This document shows positions 40,289 to 48,731 of a stretch of 64,000 bases of DNA, piece by piece. The first letter of the stretch is position 1, and every line of letters starts with the position of its first letter. The position numbers were made by a program, and so were the translations under genes. The notes beneath the pieces were generated by a model. It ran no database searches and was not told the DNA's origin. It saw only the letters and a list, made by a program, of their open reading frames with translations. Location of the stretch: contig NZ_JAHCSG010000001.1 of NCBI RefSeq assembly GCF_018474015.1, positions 372,001 through 436,000 of the forward strand, written 5' to 3'. This DNA comes from Williamsia sp. CHRR-6. Lineage in GTDB: Bacteria > Actinomycetota > Actinomycetes > Mycobacteriales > Mycobacteriaceae.

Positions 40289-41407
40289 TCAGGCCGGCGT
40301 GGGCGGGGTGGCCAGATAGCGACGCAGCATCTGCGTCACCTCGGTGATCTGTGCTGTGGGCACCCGCTCGTCACGCTTGTGCGCCAGGCTCGGATCACCA
40401 GGTCCGAGGTTGACCGCTGGGATCCCGAGAGCGGCGAACCGGGCCACATCAGTCCACCCGAACTTGGCCCGAAATCTGTTGTCGGCCACAGCCACCAGCG
40501 CGGCGGCAGCGGGTTGCGTCAGCCCGGGCAGCGCACCGGGCGCCGAGTCGGTGACCTCCATCGTCACCACGCCGCCCTCGAGATGCTCGGCGAACACCTC
40601 TCGCAGGTGCGCCTGCGCATCGGCTTCGGACCGATCTGGTGCGTACCGGAAGTTGACGTCGACAGCGGCCTCGTCGGGGATGACGTTGCCGGCCACCCCA
40701 CCGGCCACCGACACCGCCGAAAGCCCCTCGCGGTACTCACAGCCGTCGATGTCCACCCGGCGTGGTTCGTAGGCGGCCAACGTTGCCAATACGCCGCCGA
40801 GTTTGTGGATGGCGTTGTCCCCCATCCACGCTCGCGCCGAGTGCGCCCGCACCCCGGTGGTCGACAGACGAATCCGCATGGTGCCCTGACACCCCGCCTC
40901 GATCTGCCCGCCGGTGGGCTCACCGAGGATCGCCACGTCGCCCCGGAGCCACTCGGGACGTTCCCGCTCGATGACGCCGAGACCGTTGTGGACCGCAGCG
41001 ATCTCCTCGCAGTCGTAGAAGATCAGTGTCAGGTCGTGGGCCACGTCGGTCATCGTGGCGGCCAGGTGCAAGAACACCGCGTCACCGGACTTCATGTCGA
41101 CGGTGCCGCAGCCGTGCAGCACCTCACCGTCGAGAGGATCGGTGGTGCGATGGCTCGGGACGTTGTCGGCGATGGGGACGGTGTCGAGGTGCCCGGCCAG
41201 GATGACCCGGGAGGGCAGTCCGCGATTCGTCCGCGCCAGCACCCGATTGCCGTCGCGCAGTACCTCGAACCCGGTGGTCTGGGTTCGTAGGGCGTGTTCA
41301 ACGGCATCGGCGATGCGCGCCTCGTCGTGCGACTCGCTGGCGATGTCGACCAGCGCCGCGGTCAGGTCGATCGGATCAGCGCTCAGGTCGAGGACAAGCG
41401 GGCTCAT
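40289..41407 (-). CDS. dapE: Succinyl-diaminopimelate desuccinylase
   Basis: The 372-residue M20 peptidase has the zinc ligands AGHLDTVP (His73, Asp75), [12 protein letters not shown], and YDCEEI with the catalytic Glu. It releases succinate from N-succinyl-LL-diaminopimelate in lysine/peptidoglycan synthesis. It lies 45 bases from the divergent VOC gene and two genes from dapD and dapC, so three consecutive succinylase-branch genes are together. Confidence 0.93.
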   Translation of the reverse strand: MSPLVLDLSADPIDLTAALVDIASESHDEARIADAVEHALRTQTTGFEVLRDGNRVLARTNRGLPSRVILAGHLDTVPIADNVPSHRTTDPLDGEVLHGCGTVDMKSGDAVFLHLAATMTDVAHDLTLIFYDCEEIAAVHNGLGVIERERPEWLRGDVAILGEPTGGQIEAGCQGTMRIRLSTTGVRAHSARAWMGDNAIHKLGGVLATLAAYEPRRVDIDGCEYREGLSAVSVAGGVAGNVIPDEAAVDVNFRYAPDRSEADAQAHLREVFAEHLEGGVVTMEVTDSAPGALPGLTQPAAAALVAVADNRFRAKFGWTDVARFAALGIPAVNLGPGDPSLAHKRDERVPTAQITEVTQMLRRYLATPPTPA

Positions 41408-41451
41408 GGAATCTCACGCTAGTGCAGCGTGGGAATCCTAGGCTGGCGATC

Positions 41452-41847
41452 ATGCCCCAGCCCCGCGTTGCCGGATTGTCGATCGTGGTCACCGACATGG
41501 CCCGTGCCTTGGCCTTCTACCGGATGTGTGGGGTGGACACACCGGCCTCGGCCGATGCCCAGCCGCATGCGGAATCGGTTCTGCCCGGCGGCTTTCGACT
41601 GATGTTCGACACGGTCGAGGTGATCCGATCGTTTCAGCCGGGGTGGCAGGCACCCAAGGGCGGCCACCGCGCCGCATTGGCGCTCGACTGCGGCCGGCCC
41701 ACGGAGGTTGATGCGCTGCACCAGCAGTTGGTCGCCGCCGGACACCACAGCGAGATGGCGCCTTTCGATGCGTTCTGGGGTCAGCGGTACGCAATCGTGG
41801 CCGACCCCGATGGCAACCCGGTCGACCTGTTCGCAGCACTGGACTGA
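41452..41847 (+). CDS. VOC (glyoxalase/bleomycin-resistance-like) protein
   Basis: ATG 41452 gives 131 residues with a vicinal-oxygen-chelate fold ([19 protein letters not shown], and [15 protein letters not shown]). The metal ligands are not fully visible and the substrate is unknown. It is sandwiched between dapE and dapD, 33 bases before dapD. Confidence 0.82.
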   Translation: MPQPRVAGLSIVVTDMARALAFYRMCGVDTPASADAQPHAESVLPGGFRLMFDTVEVIRSFQPGWQAPKGGHRAALALDCGRPTEVDALHQQLVAAGHHSEMAPFDAFWGQRYAIVADPDGNPVDLFAALD

Positions 41848-41879
41848 GCGACCGGACCATCCCGGTACAGTCGACAACC

Positions 41880-42827
41880 GTGACTGCCGCATCAGCAATC
41901 GGAATCGCCACCATCACCGACACCGGCCAGGTGCTCGACACCTGGTATCCCGCACCCGAACTGACCGGTTCCGGCGCGGCGGGGACCACCCGGCTCGACG
42001 GTGACGACATCCCCGCCGAACTCGCCGATCTGGTGGGCAGCGACTCGGCCCGCGCGGTCTCGACGGTGGCGGTACGCACCGAGATCGTTGATCTCGCCGA
42101 CGCACCGATCGACGCACATGACGCCTACCTGCGGCTGCACCTGCTCTCGCACCGCCTCATCGCCCCGCACGGGGCAAACATGGACGGGGTCTTCGGACTG
42201 CTGACCAATGTGGTGTGGACCAATCACGGCCCGTGCGCGGTGGAGGGTTTCGAGACCACCCGTGCGCGACTGCGTTCGCGAGGGCAGGTGACCGTCTACG
42301 GGATCGACAAGTTTCCGCGGATGGTGGATTACGTTGTGCCGTCCGGGGTTCGGATCGCCGAGGCCGACCGCGTGCGCCTCGGTGCCCACCTGGCGGTAGG
42401 CACCACGGTGATGCATGAGGGTTTCGTCAACTTCAACGCAGGCACCCTGGGGACCTCCATGGTGGAGGGCCGGATCTCGGCGGGCGTGGTGGTGGGCGAC
42501 GGCTCGGATGTGGGTGGTGGCGCATCGATCATGGGCACGCTCTCCGGCGGTGGCACGCAGGTGATCTCGCTGGGTCAGCGCTGCCTGCTCGGTGCGAACT
42601 CCGGCTGCGGCATCTCCCTCGGCGACGACTGCGTGATCGAGGCCGGCCTCTACGTGACCGCAGGCACCAAGGTCACCGCCCCCGACGGCAGTGTGGTCAA
42701 GGCCCGCGACCTGTCGGGCACGAACAACCTGTTGTTCCGGCGCAACTCGACCAGCGGCGTGGTGGAGGTGGTGCCGTGGAAGGGCACGGGCGTCGAGCTC
42801 AACGCCGCCCTGCACGCCAACGACTGA
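41880..42827 (+). CDS. dapD: Tetrahydrodipicolinate N-succinyltransferase
   Basis: GTG 41880 gives 315 residues with the actinobacterial DapD N-terminal domain and the left-handed beta-helix: [37 protein letters not shown], and [20 protein letters not shown]. It transfers succinyl from succinyl-CoA to tetrahydrodipicolinate in DAP synthesis. It converges on dapC across 28 bases. Confidence 0.95.
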   Translation: MTAASAIGIATITDTGQVLDTWYPAPELTGSGAAGTTRLDGDDIPAELADLVGSDSARAVSTVAVRTEIVDLADAPIDAHDAYLRLHLLSHRLIAPHGANMDGVFGLLTNVVWTNHGPCAVEGFETTRARLRSRGQVTVYGIDKFPRMVDYVVPSGVRIAEADRVRLGAHLAVGTTVMHEGFVNFNAGTLGTSMVEGRISAGVVVGDGSDVGGGASIMGTLSGGGTQVISLGQRCLLGANSGCGISLGDDCVIEAGLYVTAGTKVTAPDGSVVKARDLSGTNNLLFRRNSTSGVVEVVPWKGTGVELNAALHAND

Positions 42828-42855
42828 CGCTCGGCGGGCGGTTGGCGCTGGCGTG

Positions 42856-44013
42856 TCAGTCCAGCGACAGGCGCGCTGCGGCAGCGGCGATACGTTCGTC
42901 GGTGGCGGTCAGCGCCATCCGGACATGCTGGGCGCCGACCGGCCCGTAGAACTCGCCCGGTGCGACCAAGATCCCCCGCTGCGCCAACCAGTCGACGGTG
43001 TCGCGGCAGGCCTCGTCCCGACTCGCCCACAGGTAGAGCCCGGCCTGCGAGTGGTCGATCCGAAATCCGGCGTGGCTCACCGCCGTGGAAAGCACGACTC
43101 GGCGATCGCAGTACCGTTTGCGTTGCGCTGCAAGGTGATTGTCATCGTTGAGCGCCGCAGTCATCGCAGCCTGGATGGGAAACGGGACGATGAGTCCGGC
43201 GTGTTTGCGTACGGCCAGCAACTCGCCGATCAACGCCGGGTCACCTGCGAAGAACCCGGCCCGGTAGCTCGCGAGGTTGGAGATCTTCGACAGTGAGTGC
43301 ACCGCCAACAGTCCGCGGGGGTCTCCTTCGCAGACGCGCGGATCGAGGATGGACACCGCTTCGACGTCCCACGCCAGCCCGAGATAGCACTCGTCGGAGA
43401 CGACGATGACCCCGCGTTCGCGAGCCCAGCTGACCACCTTGCGCAGATGCTCGACGCCGAGCACCGCTCCGGTCGGGTTGCTCGGCGAGTTGAGAAAGAT
43501 CAGGGCGGGATTGGCCGGTCCCAGCGCCACGGTCGAGTCCGCCCGCACGATCTGCGCACCGGCCAGCAGCGCGCCCACCTCGTAGGTGGGGTACGCCGCC
43601 TCCGGGATGACCACCAGGTCGCCGGATCCGATGCCCAGCATTGCCACCACCGAGGCGATGGCCTCCTTGGTGCCGATGACCGGCAGCACCGCCTCGGCGC
43701 CCAGCGCGATCACCCCGTAACGGCGGGTCAACGCCGCCGCGGCAGCTTCTCGCAACGACTCGGTGCCGGCGGTGGTCGGGTAGCCGGAGAAATCCGAGGC
43801 GTGCGCCAGTGCCTCGCGAATCAGCGCGTCGACCGGGTCGACGGGGGTTCCCACCGAGAGGTCGACGATGCCGTCGGGGTGCGCAAGCGCGCGAGTCTTG
43901 GCGTGCGCCAACGAGTCCCACGGAAAGTCGGGCAGTGCGGCGCTGACCGGACGACGGCCGGAGCGGCCTCGCGCGCCACGGTCGTCCCCCTGCACGGCGA
44001 CCGGTCGGCTCAC
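42856..44013 (-). CDS. dapC: Succinyldiaminopimelate aminotransferase
   Basis: The 385-residue class I aminotransferase has IGTKEAIASVV, NSPSNPTGAVL, SDECYLGLAWD and the PLP lysine in SLSKISNLASYRAGFFAG. It makes N-succinyl-LL-DAP. The GTG 44013 start overlaps the fdxC stop (GTGA); GTG about 22 codons in (VSAALPDF) is an alternative because the first 22 residues are low complexity. fdxC-dapC order is the same as Rv1177-Rv1178. Confidence 0.92.
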   Translation of the reverse strand: MSRPVAVQGDDRGARGRSGRRPVSAALPDFPWDSLAHAKTRALAHPDGIVDLSVGTPVDPVDALIREALAHASDFSGYPTTAGTESLREAAAAALTRRYGVIALGAEAVLPVIGTKEAIASVVAMLGIGSGDLVVIPEAAYPTYEVGALLAGAQIVRADSTVALGPANPALIFLNSPSNPTGAVLGVEHLRKVVSWARERGVIVVSDECYLGLAWDVEAVSILDPRVCEGDPRGLLAVHSLSKISNLASYRAGFFAGDPALIGELLAVRKHAGLIVPFPIQAAMTAALNDDNHLAAQRKRYCDRRVVLSTAVSHAGFRIDHSQAGLYLWASRDEACRDTVDWLAQRGILVAPGEFYGPVGAQHVRMALTATDERIAAAAARLSLD

Positions 44014-44336
44014 TCTTCGTGGTTCATCGGCGGGAGGTTCTTCACGAACTCCGGGTCGTTAGCGGTCTTGCCCACCTTGCCCGCGCCGCCCGGCGAACCC
44101 AGCGAGTCGAAGAAGTCGACGTTGGCCTTGACGTAGGGCTCCCACTCGTCGGGCACGTCGTCCTCGTAGAAGATGGCTTCCACCGGGCACACCGGTTCGC
44201 AGGCGCCGCAGTCGACACACTCGTCGGGTTGGATGTAGAGCATCCGCTCACCCTCATAGATGCAGTCCACCGGGCATTCCTCGACGCACGCCCGATCGAG
44301 CAGGTCCACACACGGCTCAGCGATGATGTACGTCAA
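44010..44336 (-). CDS. fdxC: 7Fe ferredoxin
   Basis: I take TTG 44336 (LTYIIAEPC), because GAAGGAG lies 8 bases upstream and family members start here; the longer frame adds Arg-rich sequence. The 108-residue protein has an incomplete first cluster motif (CVEECPVDCIYEG, the [3Fe-4S] type) and the full CVDCGACEPVCPVEA, the [4Fe-4S] type. It carries electrons to cytochromes P450 and other oxidoreductases. It begins a two-gene unit with dapC. Confidence 0.95.
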   Translation of the reverse strand: MTYIIAEPCVDLLDRACVEECPVDCIYEGERMLYIQPDECVDCGACEPVCPVEAIFYEDDVPDEWEPYVKANVDFFDSLGSPGGAGKVGKTANDPEFVKNLPPMNHEE

Positions 44337-44555
44337 CTCGGTCTCCTTCACTCCTGCGCGTCGGGGCCGGGCGCGCGCGCTGTCGTGGGCAGATCTCGTT
44401 TCCACGGACCCCGAAGGACAAGTATCGGTCCCCGACCTCGATGGGGCCAAACCGGGGCGCACCGAGGTGCAAGGCTGCGCGCCCGCGACACGCCGGGCGA
44501 CCGAAAATCCGGACTTGCTGAGCAAAAGCAGCGATCACATCCGACACTTCTTGGC

Positions 44556-45842
44556 ATGCACATCGCCGTCGGGATCCTCGGTCTGCTCGTGTTCCTGCTG
44601 CTGGCCTGGATTCCCAGCAACAACCGCAAAGCCGCGGTCGGCAAGCTCCCATGGATCGCGCTGATGGTCGTCATCCAGTTCGGGCTCGGGCTGCTGTTCT
44701 TGCACACCTCGGTGGGCAAGACCGTGATCAACGGCATAAAGGACGGGTTCGGTCACCTGCTGACCTACGCCGGGGAGGGTACGAAGTTCGTCTTCGGCGA
44801 CCTCGCCACGATCGGCCCCAACGGCGGTCCGTTCCTACTGACGGTGCTGATGCCGATCGTGTTCATCTCAGCCCTCATCGGAATCCTGCAGTACACGAAG
44901 ATCCTGCCCATCGTGATCACCATCCTGGGCACTCTGCTGTCAAAGGTGAACGGCTTGGGCAAGCTGGAGTCCTACAACTCGGTGGCCTCTGCCCTACTGG
45001 GTCAGTCCGAGGTGTTCATCTCGGTCAAGAAGCTGCTCCCAGTCATCCCGCCTCAGCGCATGTACACCCTCGCCGCCTCGGCCATGTCGACGGTGTCGGC
45101 CTCCATCCTCGGCGCCTACATCCAGCTCATCGACGCCAAATTCGTCATCACCGCCATCGTGTTGAACCTGTTCGGCGCCTTCATCGTGGTGTCGCTGATC
45201 AACCCGTACACAGTGCCCGCTGACGACGAGATCGACCGCAACCCCGGCGGCGTGGACGCCCCGATCTCCAAGCGCGCCGCCGCCGAGAGTGATGCGACCA
45301 AGGGCGACGCAGTCGACTCCGATGACGACTACGTGGCGCCCACCAAACCGTCGTTCTTCGAGGTGCTCGGCGAGTACATCCTCGACGGTTTCCGGGTGGC
45401 GTTCACCGTGGCGGCCTTCCTGATCGGTTTCATCGCGTTGATCGCCATGCTCAACGGCATCTTCTCGGGCCTGTTCAACGGGACCACGTTCCAAGACGTG
45501 CTCGGCCACGTCTTCGCCCCACTGGCCTGGCTGACCGGCATCCCGTGGGACGAGGCAACCGAGGCAGGCAAGTTCATGGCCACCAAACTGGTCAGCAACG
45601 AGGTGGTGGCCATGCTGCAGCTCACCGAAGGCGATCAGGACCTCTCGGCGCGCACCGTTGCCATCGTGTCGACGTTCCTGGTGTCGTTCGCCAACTTCTC
45701 CTCGATCGGCATCATCGCCGGCGCCGTGCGCAGCCTCAACCGCAAGCAGGGCGCGGTGGTCGCCCGGTTCGGTCTGCGGCTGCTCTACGGCGCCACCCTG
45801 GTCAGCTTCATCAGCGCCACGGTCGTGGGATTCATCTACTGA
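44556..45842 (+). CDS. Concentrative nucleoside transporter (CNT/NupC family)
   Basis: The 428-residue protein has about 10 membrane segments, the N-terminal gate (AVGILGLLVFLLLAWIPS), a nucleoside-recognition core (NSVASALLGQSEVFISVKKL, then MYTLAASAMSTVSASILGAY) and a C-terminal core (ATKLVSNEVVAMLQL, SFANFSSIGIIAGAVRSL). It imports nucleosides with sodium or protons. A hydrophilic insert (residues about 228-265) is acidic. No Shine-Dalgarno is obvious before ATG 44556, so the start may be a few codons different. It is divergent from fdxC. Confidence 0.9.
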   Translation: MHIAVGILGLLVFLLLAWIPSNNRKAAVGKLPWIALMVVIQFGLGLLFLHTSVGKTVINGIKDGFGHLLTYAGEGTKFVFGDLATIGPNGGPFLLTVLMPIVFISALIGILQYTKILPIVITILGTLLSKVNGLGKLESYNSVASALLGQSEVFISVKKLLPVIPPQRMYTLAASAMSTVSASILGAYIQLIDAKFVITAIVLNLFGAFIVVSLINPYTVPADDEIDRNPGGVDAPISKRAAAESDATKGDAVDSDDDYVAPTKPSFFEVLGEYILDGFRVAFTVAAFLIGFIALIAMLNGIFSGLFNGTTFQDVLGHVFAPLAWLTGIPWDEATEAGKFMATKLVSNEVVAMLQLTEGDQDLSARTVAIVSTFLVSFANFSSIGIIAGAVRSLNRKQGAVVARFGLRLLYGATLVSFISATVVGFIY

Positions 45843-46000
45843 CCGCACCCCACCGGGTGCTCTTTCGATCACTGCGCTCACAACCCTGTTCTGGGCAGTC
45901 GGTCGGACGCACCCTGGATGCGTGATCCACCATCCGACCTCGCGGCGCTGTCGCAGCTGAGACCACCTGCTGCCGACGCACCTGCGACCGAAAGTCCGCC

Positions 46001-46540
46001 ATGACCGCCATCCTCGAGCCCGCCACACCGTTGTCGTCTCCACTGCGCGTGCTGCCCACCCGCCTGCGCACCGCCGACCTGCTGCGTATCACCGACCAGA
46101 CCGCTGCCGAAGTGCTTGACGGACGCCACGATGCGGTGTTGCCGCACGAGTGGGACGAGACCCGTCGATGGTCCACCCGCCTGCACGCCGACGACGACGT
46201 GGACGTGTGGTTGATCAGCTGGACCCCCGGCACCTCGACCGAACTACACGATCACGCCGGGTCGCTGGGAGCACTGACTGTACTGTCGGGCTCGCTCACC
46301 GAATATCGTTGGACCACTCAGGGTTTGCGCGACCGCGTCCTCGACGCCGGTGATCAGGCGGCGTTTCCCCTGGGCTGGGTTCACGATGTGATGCGCACCC
46401 CGAACGCGCCGATCACCGTCGATCCGACGCTGAGCGTGCACGCCTACTCACCGCCGTTGACCGCGATGTCGTACTACGAGGTGACTCCGGCGCAGAACCT
46501 GCGGCGCGTGCGTACCGAACTCACCGACGAGCCGGAGTGA
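46001..46540 (+). CDS. Cysteine dioxygenase type I family protein
   Basis: The 179-residue cupin has iron ligands in ELHDHAGSLG (His83, His85) and WVHDV (His128), with the sequence GTSTELHDHAGS typical of thiol dioxygenases. It would oxidise cysteine, or a related thiol such as 3-mercaptopropionate, to the sulfinic acid. The rhodanese-like gene follows after 29-35 bases, a common pairing for sulfur oxidation. Confidence 0.87.
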   Translation: MTAILEPATPLSSPLRVLPTRLRTADLLRITDQTAAEVLDGRHDAVLPHEWDETRRWSTRLHADDDVDVWLISWTPGTSTELHDHAGSLGALTVLSGSLTEYRWTTQGLRDRVLDAGDQAAFPLGWVHDVMRTPNAPITVDPTLSVHAYSPPLTAMSYYEVTPAQNLRRVRTELTDEPE

Positions 46541-46575
46541 CTCGGGGCGCACACTCCGGTGCACACTGGGTGACC

Positions 46576-46962
46576 ATGGACACGCCTCGCACCATCGACG
46601 ACATCCTCGACCAGGCGCGGTCGCGCTTGGACCGGGTCACCGCCGACGCACTGCCTGCCGAAATCGCCGCCGGCGCCGTTGTGGTCGACATCCGGCCGGC
46701 CGCACAGCGGGCGCAGGAGGGCGATGTTCCCGGCGCCCTGGTCATCGAGCGCAACGTGCTGGAGTGGCGCTGCGACCCAGCGAGCGACGCCCGCATCCCC
46801 GAAGCGCTCGACCACGACGTGCGCTGGATCATCGTGTGCCAGCAGGGATATACGTCGTCGCTGGCGGCGGCGGCCCTGCACGATCTCGGCCTACATCGCG
46901 CCACCGATGTGATCGGCGGCCAGGAAGCGTTGCGCAAGAGTGGATTCGCGCCGCCGGCCTGA
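46576..46962 (+). CDS. Rhodanese-like domain protein
   Basis: The 128-residue single-domain protein has VVDIRPAAQRAQEGDVPGA and the active-site loop CQQGYTSS with Cys88. Rhodaneses move sulfane sulfur between thiols; coupled to the dioxygenase it may take the sulfur released downstream. GTG 46570 is an alternative start two codons earlier. Confidence 0.85.
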   Translation: MDTPRTIDDILDQARSRLDRVTADALPAEIAAGAVVVDIRPAAQRAQEGDVPGALVIERNVLEWRCDPASDARIPEALDHDVRWIIVCQQGYTSSLAAAALHDLGLHRATDVIGGQEALRKSGFAPPA

Positions 46963-47115
46963 TCTGTCGACGTCGTGTCCTTGCCCGCCGCGCCGCGCCG
47001 CGTCATCGTTGCACCCATGACAACCCGAAAGGCCGATCCCGCCACCATCGCGTGAGCGCCGCACCCGTCCAGCCCGCTGGACCCATCTCCCCCGAATTTA
47101 CTCTGCACCGATTGC

Positions 47116-47669
47116 ATGAACACCTGTGTTGCACAACAGGATCACCGCTTGACGAGGTGGGTCGATGCGCCGGTGGCCGGGAACCCACCGCGAGTGACAC
47201 ATGACAGCCCCGCGACCACGTCCTCGGTCATCCGCACCGGCATCTCAGACTCGCTACGCACCAGCCTGTACGACGGCGAGGCGGCCGCGATCCGCACTCT
47301 GCTGCCGCAGCCCCTCGGTGCGGTCACCTGGTACGGACAGCAAGAAGCCCACCACATCGCCTACCGCGACATCGCGCGTCGGGTGAGCTGCGCACGGTTC
47401 ACACCACAGGACGACGAGATCCTCGACGTCCTGGTCACTCTCGCCGCCGCGACCGGATGGTGGTGGGCCTTCGACGACGTGTGCGTGATGGCGGATGGGG
47501 AGCCCGCGAACGGATCCTGCTGGTGGTGAACGGATCTGCCGAACGTGACGGTCATCGTCGTCGCTATGGCCTGCCGGTGCCAGAGTGGACCACCTCAGCT
47601 CTGCAGGCGGCGGGGTGGACCTACGGCATCAGTGGCGGCGACTACGCCGCATTGGCGCGTCGGACATGA
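47116..47669 (+). pseudogene. DUF6745 gene remnant with internal deletion and frameshift
   Basis: The first frame (47116-47529) reads RWVDAPVAG, SDSLRTSLYDG, WYGQQEAHHIAYRDIARRV and AAATGWWWAFDDVCVMADG, which fit the N-terminal half of DUF6745 proteins (VWxxSP, WYGQHEAHWIA, GWWWP). It stops at 47527. The next frame picks up before the stop at about 47510 with RILLVVNGSAERDGHRRRYG and EWTTSALQAAGWTYGISGGD, which looks like the family C-terminus. The family's central repeat region (LHxDGPA-type) is missing. So the gene has lost its middle and its frame. Family assignment is from motif memory. Confidence 0.62.
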
Positions 47670-47683
47670 CTTCTTGCCCAACA

Positions 47684-47803
47684 CATTTCATCCTCACGAC
47701 ACACGATCAGGTCGCCCTGGGCCTGTAGTCCATCGATGACGGGGATGGTCACCGAGCGATCGAGGTGATCGAGGACATCGAGGCAGGCAGCGCGAGCGTG
47801 GCC
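47684..47803 (-). pseudogene. Short remnant of a conserved gene, opposite strand to the DUF6745 remnant
   Basis: The minus-strand frame reads ACLDVLDHLDRSVTIPVID then GLQAQGDLIV, followed by a run that no longer resembles protein. The phrase IPVIDGLQAQGDLIV is what I recall from a small family found near DUF6745 genes in actinobacteria, without known function. Upstream and downstream sequence shows no open continuation of a normal gene. I judge it a decayed fragment. Confidence 0.45.
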
Positions 47804-47856
47804 GTGGCACCGGTGTCGGCTCGATCCGGCTCGTGGCCGACTGAGTCGTGCCCACT

Positions 47857-47900
47857 CGACGCGGGTTTTCGGCACGCTCGACGCAGGTTTTCGGCACGCT
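47857..47900. repeat. 22-bp tandem duplication
   Basis: CGACGCGGGTTTTCGGCACGCT (47857-47878) is followed by a copy (47879-47900) with one change, G to A. It lies in the gap before the hypothetical gene ending at 47907, next to the decayed region. Confidence 0.88.
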
Positions 47901-47906
47901 CGACGG

Positions 47907-48677
47907 TCAGACGCGGACGGGCGCCTTGAGGGAGGCGACTACCGAATCGGTGGCGCGACGCAACGCCGAACGCTCGCCGAAGTAGCCGGCCACAGCGCCC
48001 ACCACCGGCAGCTCGCCGAGGAACTTCCACGGCTGCTTGGGGGTGGGGCGGCTGGTCAACACGTCGGAGATCGACCGCAACAGACCCACCGTCTCGCGCA
48101 CTGCCCGGATCACACCTCGCACCCCACCGGGCCGGGTGCGCCCGGTGGCGGCCACGGCCGCAGCGATCTCGGGCGCGGCCTCCACATCGGCCTTGCCCAG
48201 CAGGCGGCGCGAGTCGACGATGCGATCGCACAGCACGGCCACCAGCTGATCAGTCTGCAGGTACCGATCGTGTACCCCGTGCACCCGCTGGACCGCGCAG
48301 ATGATGAACGCCTGCTGGGCGAAGCCGAGCAGATCGCGTAGCGGCAGCCGGTTGGCCAGCGCCCCGAACACCCCGGGGTAGGCGACCAGCACCGAGGTCA
48401 GCGACCCGATCCGCGACACCCACCAGTCGGTGCGCTGATCGAGACTCCACCGTTCCCAGGTGGCCGTGCCCGGCGATCCGGTGTGGTCGACGACGCAGGT
48501 CAACACCCCAGCCACCGTGTCCAGCACCGAGTCCCCCGCCTCTGGCCTGGCGAAGGTGGCCTTCTTCAGACCCAGCAGGTCGGTGTCCTCGAGTACGTCC
48601 AGCAGCGGGTTGATGACGCCGGTTGCGGTGTAGAGCACCCAGCTGATGTCGTGGTCGCTGATCGTGCGGCGGCCCAT
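47907..48677 (-). CDS. Conserved hypothetical protein near fbiC
   Basis: I do not recognise this 256-residue protein. It is helical: TATGVINPLLDVLEDTDLLG near the N-terminus, RDLLGFAQQAFIICAVQRVHG in the middle and a C-terminal ELPVVGAVAGYFGERSALRR that recalls the end of EcsC-like membrane-associated proteins. No signal peptide is present. Codon use and start context look normal (ATG 48677). The gene lies downstream of fbiC, 54 bases after its stop, on the same strand. Confidence 0.7.
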   Translation of the reverse strand: MGRRTISDHDISWVLYTATGVINPLLDVLEDTDLLGLKKATFARPEAGDSVLDTVAGVLTCVVDHTGSPGTATWERWSLDQRTDWWVSRIGSLTSVLVAYPGVFGALANRLPLRDLLGFAQQAFIICAVQRVHGVHDRYLQTDQLVAVLCDRIVDSRRLLGKADVEAAPEIAAAVAATGRTRPGGVRGVIRAVRETVGLLRSISDVLTSRPTPKQPWKFLGELPVVGAVAGYFGERSALRRATDSVVASLKAPVRV

Positions 48678-48731
48678 CGTTCGTCCTCTCCTGACGCGCG
48701 CAGCGTCACAGATCCAACCGATTCGTGTGTC

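Noticed and set aside
46764-47204. Plus-strand frame of 146 codons crossing the end of the rhodanese gene
   Set aside because: Its first half is a shifted reading of the rhodanese gene and the rest is Arg/His-rich without protein character.
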